Assembly: GCA_023426765.1 (NCBI GenBank)
Contig: JAEZBW010000433.1
Location: 1-13,019 of the forward strand
Direction of reading: 5' to 3'
Source of the DNA: Bacillota bacterium
Lineage (GTDB): Bacteria; Bacillota; Clostridia; DSM-8532
Length of the DNA stretch: 13,019 nt
Positions 1 through 6,686 of the stretch are shown here, in pieces. The notes below the pieces were generated by a model, which worked only from the letters and a program-made list of their open reading frames with translations, was not told where the DNA came from and made no database searches. Positions within the stretch are counted from its first letter, which is position 1. Every line of letters starts with the position of its first letter. A program made the translations under genes and the position numbers.

Positions 1-535
1 AAGCAACCCTTGGCGCCAGCGAGCGGCCAAATGTAGTTGCTCCCAACAGGACAATTTCAGGTTTGAACTTTTTTACCAGCTGAACGAAGATATCGCTGTA
101 GGATTCGTCATGATAATTTTTCAGAGACTCATGCTCAACCAGATATACCTGATCAGCTCCTTGGGCTATCAGGGTTTGGGCTTGCTCCTCCACACCGGAT
201 CCGATCAGGACAGCGGAAAGGGGCACTGAAAGGGTGTCGGCAAGCTTACGGCCTTCGCCGAGCAGTTCTGCCGCAACCGATGAAACAATACCATTCCTTT
301 GTTCTCCGAATACCCATACGCCTTTACAGGATGAAAGGTCAGAAGTTTCTTCGGCTTCATCCTTTTGAAAGTCAATAGCGTTAAATTTGCATGATGAAAC
401 ACAGGCTCCGCATAAGGTGCAATTTTCCTGTATGTACGCTTTTCTTTCGGTCACCCTGATCGCACCGAAAGGACAGGCTCCTGCGCAAAGCTTGCATCCT
501 ATACACTTTTCTATAATGATTTTAATTTGAGACAT
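1..535 (-). CDS. etfA: Electron transfer flavoprotein subunit alpha with N-terminal 2[4Fe-4S] ferredoxin domain (partial, C-terminus outside window)
   Basis: EtfA binds FAD and, with EtfB, passes electrons to or from an acyl-CoA dehydrogenase. About 178 N-terminal residues are visible; the frame stays open to the window edge. A ferredoxin domain comes first, with two CxxCxxCxxxC motifs at Cys11/14/17/21 (followed by Pro) and Cys39/42/45/49, which should hold two [4Fe-4S] clusters. From about residue 65 the sequence becomes a typical Etf alpha N-terminal domain (VWVFGEQRNG, then LIAQGADQVYLVEH and EIVLLGATTFGRSLAPR). The ATG at 535 is preceded by GGAGG at 8 nt spacing. It lies 131 nt downstream of etfB, in the same operon as acd. 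Ferredoxin-fused EtfA is known from CarE of the caffeyl-CoA reductase complex of Acetobacterium woodii and from relatives in anaerobes, which suggests contact with ferredoxin and electron bifurcation (inference). The FAD-binding C-terminal domain is not in view. Confidence 0.93.
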   Translation of the reverse strand, partial: MSQIKIIIEKCIGCKLCAGACPFGAIRVTERKAYIQENCTLCGACVSSCKFNAIDFQKDEAEETSDLSSCKGVWVFGEQRNGIVSSVAAELLGEGRKLADTLSVPLSAVLIGSGVEEQAQTLIAQGADQVYLVEHESLKNYHDESYSDIFVQLVKKFKPEIVLLGATTFGRSLAPRVA

Positions 536-666
536 GGTTGTAACCTCCGTTAAAATCCGTGGTGGATTGTCTGCCGCATTTTTGAGAACCGTGCGTTTCG
601 TGAAAGTAAGATACAGCCAGTTGGTGAAGCCCCACAAAAGAACCTCTGGCATTCTTGCAGCAGATC

Positions 667-1461
667 TTACTTGCCGGTCATGAACTGCATGTTCAGCAAT
701 TTGTCTGCAAGCTTTTGGGCCTGCTCCCGAGGGGTTCCGTCCATCATTTCGGCATTGATCTCATGAACCGGCACAAAGGTCTTCACCACCTGCGTGGGTG
801 AACCCTTCAACCCGCAAAGGTTTTTATCGGCGCCGATATCGTCGGCGGTATACACCGTCACTTCGGTTTTTTTGGCTTTCAGCTTTCCCTTCATGGATGG
901 AAGCCTGGGTTCATTGATTTCCTTCACAACCGTAATCACTGCCGGGAGGGGCATTTCAATCACTTCATACCCGTCCTCGGTCATACGCTGGCACCGGATG
1001 GAGCTTTCGGTGATTTCTTCGATTTTTCGCACATAGGTGGTATGCGGAATTCCGAGCTTTTCAGCAAGGCTTGGCCCTACCTGTGCCGTATCCCCGTCGG
1101 TTGCCTGCTTGCCGCAGATGATCAGATCATAGGCTCCGATTTTCTTAATACCCATGGACAACGCATAGGACGTGGCAAGGCTGTCTGCACCGGCAAAAGC
1201 CCTGTCGCTTAATAAAACAGCATTATCCACACCCATGGCCACGGTCTCGCGCAGCAGGTCGGCTACTTTTGGTATCCCCATGCTGATTACGGTCACGTTT
1301 CCGCCCATCTTTTCCTTAATCCGTACACCTTCCTCTATGGCATATTCATCGAAAGGATTGATGATGGCTTCGACGCCTTCGCGGATGATGGTATTGGTTT
1401 CCTTGTTTATTTTTACTTCATTGGTTCCGGGAACCTGTTTCACACATACGATAATGTTCAA
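667..1461 (-). CDS. etfB: Electron transfer flavoprotein subunit beta
   Basis: EtfB is the partner of EtfA in the Etf heterodimer; in bifurcating Etfs it carries the FAD that accepts the hydride from NADH. Recognisable family segments are NIIVCVKQVPGTNEVKIN at the N-terminus, NPFDEYAIEEGVRIKE, VISMG, CGKQATDGDTAQVGPSLAEK and the late ITVVKEINEPRLPSMKGK. Length is about 264 residues, normal for the family. Start choice: an ATG at 1470 lies only 1 nt from the GGAGG at 1472-1476, too close. A TTG at 1461 has 10 nt spacing and gives the family-typical start (M)NIIVCVKQVP, so I prefer TTG; the longer reading would be 667-1470 (267 aa). The gene begins within 25 nt of the acd stop codon, consistent with co-transcription. 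The family is certain and the start moderately so. Confidence 0.93.
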   Translation of the reverse strand: MNIIVCVKQVPGTNEVKINKETNTIIREGVEAIINPFDEYAIEEGVRIKEKMGGNVTVISMGIPKVADLLRETVAMGVDNAVLLSDRAFAGADSLATSYALSMGIKKIGAYDLIICGKQATDGDTAQVGPSLAEKLGIPHTTYVRKIEEITESSIRCQRMTEDGYEVIEMPLPAVITVVKEINEPRLPSMKGKLKAKKTEVTVYTADDIGADKNLCGLKGSPTQVVKTFVPVHEINAEMMDGTPREQAQKLADKLLNMQFMTGK

Positions 1462-1470
1462 GTGCCTCAT

Positions 1471-1476
1471 TCCTCC
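1471..1476 (-). promoter_or_regulatory. Ribosome binding site of etfB that argues for a TTG start
   Basis: The minus strand reads GGAGGA directly before an ATG at 1470. Spacing from GGAGG is 1 nt to that ATG but 10 nt to the TTG at 1461, and only the TTG start reproduces the conserved Etf beta N-terminus. Confidence 0.6.
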
Positions 1477-1483
1477 ATTGCGG

Positions 1484-2641
1484 TTACTTCGTCTGCGAAG
1501 CCTGTTTGATCAGTTCAAGGGCGATGACGTTTCTTTGAATCTGATTGGTGCCTTCATAGATCTGGGTGATCTTCGCATCGCGCATCATTTTCTCAACGGG
1601 ATATTCCTTCATATAGCCATAGCCGCCCATGACCTGAACCGCGTCGATCGTCACCTTCATGGCCGTGTCGGAAGCCATGACCTTGGCCATTGCCGATTCT
1701 TTGGAAATGTCCTTCGCTCCGCTGTCCACATGCTTGCAGGTCTGATATACGAGGCATCTTGCCGCCTCGATTTGAATGGCCATGTCGGCCAGCATATGCT
1801 GAACGGCCTGGAACGACGAAATTGTCTGACCGAACTGTACCCTTTCACGGGAATATTTCAGCGCGGCATTGAATGCGCCGGTAGCAATACCCAAGGCCTG
1901 TGCTGCAACGCCGGGGCGGGTTCTGTCCAGCGTTTTCATGGCTACGATAAAGCCCATGCCTTCCCTGGATAGAAGGTTTTCTTTCGGAATTCTGCAGTCT
2001 TCAAAGACCAGTTCACGGGTGCAGGAGGCACGGATGCCCATCTTGTCTTCCTTTTTGCCAAAGGAGAAACCGGGCGTTCCCTTTTCCACGATAAAGGCAG
2101 AGAAGCCTCTTGCCCCCTTTTCACGGTTTGTGCAGGCAACAACGGTATAGATGTCGGCCTCGCCGCCGTTTGTGATCCATTGTTTCGTCCCGTTCAGAAC
2201 ATAACTGTCCCCATCGAGCACTGCCGTTGTGCGGATACCTGCTGCGTCGCTGCCGGCATCTGCCTCGGTAAGCCCAAATGCAGCCAGCTTTTGGCCGCTG
2301 GCGATATCGGGAAGGTATTTTTCTTTTTGTGCATCGTTGCCAAACAGAATGATCGGGAAGGTTCCCAGCCCCGTACCGGCAAAAGCAAGTGCAATGCCGC
2401 CGCAGGCCCGGCTTAGTTCCTCCACCACAAGGGCCATTTCAAATACGCCGCCCCCAAGGCCTCCATATTTCTCTTCAATATAAACACCGCAGAGATCGGA
2501 TTGTGCCAGGTATTTCATGATATCATGCGGAAACTTCCCTTCCTGGTCATACTCTATCGCCACCGGGGCAATCTTTTCATCGGCTATTCTGGCAGCCAGC
2601 TCCTTTATCATCTGCTGTTCTTCCGTTAGGAAATAGTTCAT
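1484..2641 (-). CDS. Acyl-CoA dehydrogenase (butyryl/caffeyl-CoA dehydrogenase-like), Etf-coupled
   Basis: FAD-dependent oxidoreductase acting on the alpha-beta bond of an acyl-CoA, working with the Etf encoded just downstream. The 385-residue protein has the full family layout: an N-terminal helical domain (FLTEEQQMIKELAARIADEK), the middle beta domain with FGLTEADAGSDAAGIRTTA and WITNGGEADIYTV, and the C-terminal helical domain with YSRERVQFGQ, VMGGYGYMKEYPVEKMMRDAK and IYEGTNQIQR. The Glu in YEGT (about residue 363) sits where butyryl-CoA dehydrogenases have their catalytic base. Start: the ATG at 2641 has AAGGGG at 8 nt spacing; a GTG at 2650 would overlap that site and is less likely. 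It is first in an acd-etfB-etfA operon, the order of carCDE in Acetobacterium woodii. Substrate (crotonyl-, acryloyl-, caffeyl-CoA or another) cannot be told from sequence alone. Confidence 0.95.
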   Translation of the reverse strand: MNYFLTEEQQMIKELAARIADEKIAPVAIEYDQEGKFPHDIMKYLAQSDLCGVYIEEKYGGLGGGVFEMALVVEELSRACGGIALAFAGTGLGTFPIILFGNDAQKEKYLPDIASGQKLAAFGLTEADAGSDAAGIRTTAVLDGDSYVLNGTKQWITNGGEADIYTVVACTNREKGARGFSAFIVEKGTPGFSFGKKEDKMGIRASCTRELVFEDCRIPKENLLSREGMGFIVAMKTLDRTRPGVAAQALGIATGAFNAALKYSRERVQFGQTISSFQAVQHMLADMAIQIEAARCLVYQTCKHVDSGAKDISKESAMAKVMASDTAMKVTIDAVQVMGGYGYMKEYPVEKMMRDAKITQIYEGTNQIQRNVIALELIKQASQTK

Positions 2642-2716
2642 ATCCAGCACCCCTTTTTCTATTAACAGTAATCATTAGCAGAATCTATTATCTGGTAATA
2701 ATTCCGTATAATAAAG

Positions 2717-2745
2717 AGTATATTATAAATCGGATGCTGATGCAA
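2717..2745 (-). promoter_or_regulatory. Sigma-A-like promoter of the acd-etfB-etfA operon
   Basis: On the minus strand, TTGCAT (2740-2745) is separated by 17 nt from TATACT (2717-2722). A TATAAT overlaps at 2722-2727 but has no matching -35 box. Transcription would start near 2710, giving a leader of about 70 nt before acd. Confidence 0.6.
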
Positions 2746-2755
2746 GTAGAAGCGC

Positions 2756-2795
2756 ACAGAAAAACCGGGGTACGCAATGAACGTTACCCCGGTTT
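2756..2795 (-). terminator. Rho-independent terminator downstream of spoIIR
   Basis: Minus strand: a 10-bp GC-rich stem AACCGGGGTA / TACCCCGGTT (2785-2794 and 2763-2772) with a 12-nt loop, followed by a T-run (TTTTTCTG reading out of the stem). It begins 18 nt after the spoIIR stop codon and isolates spoIIR from the acd promoter. Its opposite strand has only a broken T-run. Confidence 0.85.
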
Positions 2796-2812
2796 GTTGT
2801 TTCGGCTTCATT

Positions 2813-3514
2813 TCAGTTGAATCGGATGATTCCCCGGAAAAGCCCGGCCAGTTTAATTTTTGAATCCTGGAATATTTCCACGATCTTGAACTTGATTTCA
2901 ACGGGTATTTCCCCTTCGGAATCGGACGCCAGGATGATGTCCATTTCTTCTGAAGACAATTCATCCTTCAGTACATCCATATATTCCTCGTTCATTTCCC
3001 CTTTTGTATCGTCCACGAAGCACAGCGGCGGAAACATTACGCACCACCAGTTTTCTCCTTCGGCCTGACCGATTTCAACCTTCACCGCATCATAAAAACC
3101 TGCAGGTAGGATAACGTTTTCATACCGCTTGGTCGGAAAAGGATATTTTCCAAAGGAAACCCTGGCCAAATTACTGTAGCCTTCTCTGGCAATTACCGCG
3201 TTTGCAACTGTTTCCAGCTCTCCGATATGATCATTCACATAAGCTCCCGCAGTTTCCTTCGTCTGAAGACTGTCCATGCGTTCGGTCATATAAGTGATGA
3301 CCGCGTCCCGCACACGGTATTTCAGCGCTTGATCGGCATCACTGTTACTGTTGGCCACAATGTGCAGGCGAATCATGCTGTCCGAAAGATCCTGATTTAC
3401 CTTTTCTGCATAAAAGCAGAATAGCAAAACAAGAAAAATCAAAGAATACAGGATGGCCAGCATCCATTTGCCTGCTTTATTCATCCCTTTTATTTTTTTC
3501 AATGCCATACTCAC
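2813..3514 (-). CDS. spoIIR: Stage II sporulation protein R (SpoIIR), forespore signal protein
   Basis: SpoIIR is made in the forespore under sigma-F, crosses the forespore inner membrane and activates the SpoIIGA protease in the septum, which matures pro-sigma-E in the mother cell. The 233-residue protein has a basic N-terminus, one hydrophobic segment at about residues 17-35 (WMLAILYSLIFLVLLFCFY) acting as signal or anchor, then the exported domain with family hallmarks IRLHIVANSNSDADQALKYR, FGKYPFPTKRY, LPAGFYDAVKVEIG and NWWCVMFPPLCFVD. Start: GTG at 3514 has GAGG at 8 nt spacing (GAAGAGGTG at 3521-3529); ATG at 3508 would have 14 nt. A longer frame reaching ATG 3616 begins at the predicted transcription start and is unlikely. 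The gene is a single unit with its own terminator. Family assignment is very secure. Confidence 0.95.
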   Translation of the reverse strand: MSMALKKIKGMNKAGKWMLAILYSLIFLVLLFCFYAEKVNQDLSDSMIRLHIVANSNSDADQALKYRVRDAVITYMTERMDSLQTKETAGAYVNDHIGELETVANAVIAREGYSNLARVSFGKYPFPTKRYENVILPAGFYDAVKVEIGQAEGENWWCVMFPPLCFVDDTKGEMNEEYMDVLKDELSSEEMDIILASDSEGEIPVEIKFKIVEIFQDSKIKLAGLFRGIIRFN

Positions 3515-3622
3515 TGAAATCACCTCTTCACACCCCGGCTTTGCACCGCAACACTTTGACCGCTTCATCGCACCGGAAAATTCCCGGATTTGACTGTGTT
3601 CACGAATGTTAATCATGAATTC

Positions 3623-3651
3623 AGTATTGACATTGTTTCTAATTTCAATAC
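3623..3651 (-). promoter_or_regulatory. Sigma-F-like promoter of spoIIR
   Basis: Minus strand: GTATT (3647-3651) and GTCAATACT (3623-3631) separated by 15 nt. Against the Bacillus sigma-F pattern (GYATA, spacer 15-16, GGNNANAHT) this is 4/5 and 8/9 at the defined or degenerate positions. spoIIR is a known sigma-F target in Bacillus subtilis, so the match is in the expected place. Predicted start is near 3616, leaving a leader of about 100 nt. Confidence 0.5.
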
Positions 3652-3714
3652 ATCTTTTTTAATATTTCTCTCGTATGGAAATCTGGATACCCCTCTGCCC
3701 ATAACTATTCATGC

Positions 3715-3755
3715 TGAAAAGGAAAAGGTTCCCCGGTTTGTAACAGGGAACCTTT
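3715..3755 (-). terminator. Rho-independent terminator downstream of metG
   Basis: Minus strand: 10-bp stem AAAGGTTCCC / GGGAACCTTT (3746-3755 and 3724-3733), 12-nt loop, then TTCCTTTTC. It begins 4 nt after the metG stop codon. Confidence 0.8.
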
Positions 3756-3759
3756 GTTT

Positions 3760-5754
3760 TTAGAACTGGCTGGGATGTTTTTTGAAGAAGTCCACGCGGG
3801 CTTCCAGGAACTTCAGCTTGTGGCCGGGCTGCATGAACGCATATACCGGCTCGAAGATTTTATCCCAGCTCCAGAAGCTTTCGTCCATGTTCATAAAATC
3901 ACGGATCATTTCGGTACCTTCGGGTGCGATGGGATGCACTAACACCGCTGCGGTGCGCACCATATGGAAGCAGTCGATCAAGACCTGCCTGCGCAGCGCG
4001 TCATTGTTTTCTTCTTCGGCCTGGCGGATATATTTTACCCAGTACTTGTTTAAGTTACGGATGTAGATGTCCAGTGCATTCATCACAAGATGGAATTCAT
4101 ACCGGTATAAGAGCTTTTCCACTTCCAGAACGGTTTTCCGGGATTCCTGAAGGATCTCTTCGGATACCTGGCCATGCGGGATCTCACCATCATAATATTT
4201 CTGTGAGGTATAAAAGCAGGAACGTACCGCCCGGTTTAACACATTTGTTAAAAGGTTACCTTCCTTCAGTGCCGGATCGCTGTCGGTTTCATTGGCTTTC
4301 GGGTTTAACGGTTTCGGCTGGAAGCTGACGCTGCGGATACTCAAGCCAAGGCTTAGAAAATGTGCCCTCAGCTGCTCGGGCATGTAATATTCCAGTAAAT
4401 CGCCCGCCATCGGAGGCTTAATCTCACCGCTGGAGCTGGCTTTTTTATTCAGGAAAAGAATATGGTTGTTCACGATCAGCTCCGGAATCTGCATTTGGCC
4501 TTCCTGTGGCGGGAAAGCGGGATTCTCGCCCTGAAGACCCATAAACATGGCCATTTCCGCCGGCCCATAGAAATATACATTGTCCTGGCCGATAAACTGA
4601 TAAACCTTGGTATCGGAGGAACACCACCAGTCTTTCCAGTCGCCCCCGTCTTTCATTTCCAACGCTGTTTTGGTAAAAGAAACAGGAGCCCACAGGGATT
4701 CAGGCCATACCCAGATGGTCAGGCCTGCAGCGCCTTCAAGGGCAGGCGCCGGTACTCCCCATTCAACGTTTCCGGTAAGCCGGAAGGGTACAAGGGTTTT
4801 ACCGGTGCGGAAGCGTACCCCGCGTTCGGAAAGGATGCCGCAGGCTTTTTCTCTTTCCTCAAGGCTGTGAAAGGTCATCTTTTCGGAGGATTTTTTTTCG
4901 TCGTCGGTGAGGGTATGAGGCGGAAGCAGGTCTTCAAAGGATTTGACCTGTTCAATGAATTCCCGCTTGATATAAATCACCGGAGGCTCTAAAAATTCCT
5001 CGATGCTTTTGATCATGAAAGGCCGTGAATTGGCTTTATCCTTCAGTGATTCCACCCACTGCTTTAACAGCGGATAGAATTTTTCCAAATCCACATACCA
5101 GTTCACAACATCCCGCATCTCCGGTTTTTTACCCGAAAGGACGCTGCGGGGGTTAATCAGATCGATGGGCTGATATTGGTGCCCCAAGGCACATTCATCG
5201 GCATAGCCCTTATCCGAGGCACAGCCTTCTATGGGGCATTGCCCGACGACCTGCCGTCCGTTCAGGAACACTTCGTGCTCGCTGTCATAAAACTGGGATG
5301 TGGTCATTTTAATCAGATGACCACTCTCATAAAGTTTTTGAATCACTTCTTCGGAAACCTGCCGGTGTATTTCAGCGGCCCGTCCCAAACCTGATGCTGC
5401 AAATAAATCTATTTCGATCTGGTAAGCATCCAGAACCTCTTTTTGCTTTTGATGATTTTTCGTGACAAACTCTTCGATAGTGCCCGAGAATTTTCCATCC
5501 CGAACCAGCTGCATATAATTCGCGACAATGGGAGAACCATAACAGTCTGTTCCTGAAATAAACAAAACATTTTCTTTCCCGATACGATCCCTCAGAAAGC
5601 GGGCAAACACATCCGCATGCACAAACATGCCTCCGATATGGCCGAAATGAAGCTCCTTGTTGCCATAGGGCATTCCTGCGGTAACAACCGCCCTTTTCGG
5701 GAACACTGGCCTGGATTCTTCAGGATTGGGGTTCTTTTCATTTTCCAAGTTCAT
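3760..5754 (-). CDS. metG: Methionyl-tRNA synthetase-family protein (class I), degenerate KMSKS
   Basis: Class I aminoacyl-tRNA synthetase of the MetRS family, 664 residues, cytoplasmic; it would charge tRNA-Met with methionine. Visible: VVTAGMPYGNKELHFGH (HIGH-type motif HFGH, residues 36-39), LFISGTDCYGSPI, a putative metal-binding knuckle with CPIEGC and later ECALGH leading into DLINPRSVLSGKKPE, VWPESLWAPVSF, QFIGQDNVYFYG, and an anticodon-binding helical domain with NVLNRAVR and NLNKYW. There is no C-terminal Trbp111-like tRNA-binding domain. Oddity: the loop that should read KMSKS reads KASSS (residues 438-442), so the second lysine is lost. Start: ATG 5754 has AGAGGTGAG at 5758-5766; the open frame runs on to 6000 but crosses the promoter at 5837-5865, which excludes the longer form. 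It may be a paralogue rather than the housekeeping MetRS, so the symbol is tentative. Confidence 0.85.
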   Translation of the reverse strand: MNLENEKNPNPEESRPVFPKRAVVTAGMPYGNKELHFGHIGGMFVHADVFARFLRDRIGKENVLFISGTDCYGSPIVANYMQLVRDGKFSGTIEEFVTKNHQKQKEVLDAYQIEIDLFAASGLGRAAEIHRQVSEEVIQKLYESGHLIKMTTSQFYDSEHEVFLNGRQVVGQCPIEGCASDKGYADECALGHQYQPIDLINPRSVLSGKKPEMRDVVNWYVDLEKFYPLLKQWVESLKDKANSRPFMIKSIEEFLEPPVIYIKREFIEQVKSFEDLLPPHTLTDDEKKSSEKMTFHSLEEREKACGILSERGVRFRTGKTLVPFRLTGNVEWGVPAPALEGAAGLTIWVWPESLWAPVSFTKTALEMKDGGDWKDWWCSSDTKVYQFIGQDNVYFYGPAEMAMFMGLQGENPAFPPQEGQMQIPELIVNNHILFLNKKASSSGEIKPPMAGDLLEYYMPEQLRAHFLSLGLSIRSVSFQPKPLNPKANETDSDPALKEGNLLTNVLNRAVRSCFYTSQKYYDGEIPHGQVSEEILQESRKTVLEVEKLLYRYEFHLVMNALDIYIRNLNKYWVKYIRQAEEENNDALRRQVLIDCFHMVRTAAVLVHPIAPEGTEMIRDFMNMDESFWSWDKIFEPVYAFMQPGHKLKFLEARVDFFKKHPSQF

Positions 5755-5768
5755 AAACTCACCTCTGA

Positions 5769-5790
5769 GGCTGCCGTTCATACAGCAGCC
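5769..5790 (-). promoter_or_regulatory. Leader hairpin beside the metG ribosome binding site
   Basis: Minus strand: an 8-bp stem GGCTGCTG / CGGCAGCC with one T-G pair and a 6-nt loop. It stands 2 nt before the Shine-Dalgarno sequence (5758-5766). The leader is only about 75 nt, too short for a T-box. The hairpin could tune translation; this is inference. Confidence 0.4.
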
Positions 5791-5836
5791 TGAATAATCG
5801 GAGAAAGCACAGCTTTCCCCTTCGCTCATCACATCT

Positions 5837-5865
5837 ATTGTAACTATGGTTGATTGCGGTGTCAA
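5837..5865 (-). promoter_or_regulatory. Sigma-A promoter of metG
   Basis: Minus strand: TTGACA (5860-5865), 17-nt spacer, TACAAT (5837-5842). A perfect -35 and a 5/6 match -10. Start is expected near 5830. Confidence 0.85.
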
Positions 5866-5883
5866 TGAATACCCCAGGCACTT

Positions 5884-5912
5884 TTGCATTTTGGCCAAAA
5901 TTCCGATATACT
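5884..5912 (+). promoter_or_regulatory. Sigma-A-like promoter of the lytic transglycosylase gene, with palindromic spacer
   Basis: Plus strand: TTGCAT (5884-5889), 17-nt spacer, TATACT (5907-5912). The same two hexamers and spacing occur in the acd promoter. The spacer holds a perfect 14-bp palindrome, ATTTTGGCCAAAAT (5888-5901). Its -35 lies 18 bp from the -35 of the divergent metG promoter. Confidence 0.65.
5888..5901. promoter_or_regulatory. Perfect 14-bp palindrome inside a promoter (operator candidate)
   Basis: ATTTTGGCCAAAAT is fully self-complementary and lies between the -35 and -10 hexamers of the transglycosylase promoter, where a bound dimer would block RNA polymerase. No regulator is identified. 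Confidence 0.35.
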
Positions 5913-5959
5913 GGATAGGAAGAAGGCATTTTCCCGGCGAATACAGCAGGACTGGAGGG

Positions 5960-6613
5960 ATGACGCTGAAATTTCGAATAGCGGACATTTTACAAAACAA
6001 AATAACTGAAATACAGGCAAGACTTCCTCTGCAAATAAAGGGCAGTGTGAATCAGGCTTCTTTCAGCAGTGAGCTGGCAAAGGCTGAAGAAACGGCGAAC
6101 CGTACCCTTACGCTTGACACATCTGTTACGCCCTATACGAAGAGAACATTGACACCCTCTTATCCCGGAAGCCTGGAGGCGGATTTTCCCCGGCTTTCAT
6201 CAGACCAGGTTTCGACCTTAATGCCGCGGATTAACGCTGCCATCGCCAGCGCTTCCGAGAAATATGGCATTGATGAAAATATGATCCGGTCAATCATCAA
6301 ACTGGAATCCTCCTTTCAGCCCTATTCACTGTCCATCTCCGGGGCTATGGGGCTGATGCAGCTGATGCCGTTTACGGCCGAGTGGCTTTCGGTTGATGAT
6401 CCCTACAACATTGAACAGAATATTCGGGGAGGAACCGAGTATTACCGGGACCAGCTCGTCAGGTTTGATGGGGATGTTGAAAAGGCGCTTGCTGCTTATA
6501 ACAAGGGCCCCAACACTGTGATTAAACATGGCGGCGTGCCGCCCGAGGCTGAAAGCTATGTGAAAAGAGTATTGCAATATTACCAGATGTATAATGCAAG
6601 TCAGTATGAATGA
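5960..6613 (+). CDS. Lytic transglycosylase (SLT domain)
   Basis: Cleaves the MurNAc-GlcNAc bond of peptidoglycan, leaving 1,6-anhydro ends. The 217-residue protein has a variable, polar N-terminal part (residues 1-90) and an SLT domain from about 95: YGIDENMIRSIIKLESSFQP with catalytic Glu116, SGAMGLMQLMP (128-138), the conserved NI..GGTEYYRDQL stretch, ALAAYNKGP (177-184) and YVKRVLQYY at the end. No signal peptide or membrane segment is visible, so export would need another route or a missed start. Start: ATG 5960 follows AGGA at 8 nt and GGAGG at 1 nt. An upstream ATG at 5846 precedes the promoter and is rejected. It is the only plus-strand gene in the window, divergent from metG. Confidence 0.85.
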   Translation: MTLKFRIADILQNKITEIQARLPLQIKGSVNQASFSSELAKAEETANRTLTLDTSVTPYTKRTLTPSYPGSLEADFPRLSSDQVSTLMPRINAAIASASEKYGIDENMIRSIIKLESSFQPYSLSISGAMGLMQLMPFTAEWLSVDDPYNIEQNIRGGTEYYRDQLVRFDGDVEKALAAYNKGPNTVIKHGGVPPEAESYVKRVLQYYQMYNASQYE

Positions 6614-6686
6614 TAATCGATGGCTTTATCATACGGGTTCACCGTTACAGCATTGCTGGTTCGTGAAATCCTGAATACGCCAAATC

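Noticed and set aside
1172..1972. Plus-strand 266-codon frame opposite etfB and acd.
   Set aside because: Shadow of two well-recognised minus-strand genes, without any family resemblance.
5755..5836. T-box riboswitch upstream of metG.
   Set aside because: The leader is only about 75 nt and has neither a specifier stem nor a UGGN-type antiterminator bulge or terminator.
5755..6000. N-terminal extension of the metG frame to 6000.
   Set aside because: It crosses the TTGACA-17-TACAAT promoter and a stretch overlapping the divergent gene. The ATG at 5754 has a strong ribosome site and a family-like N-terminus.
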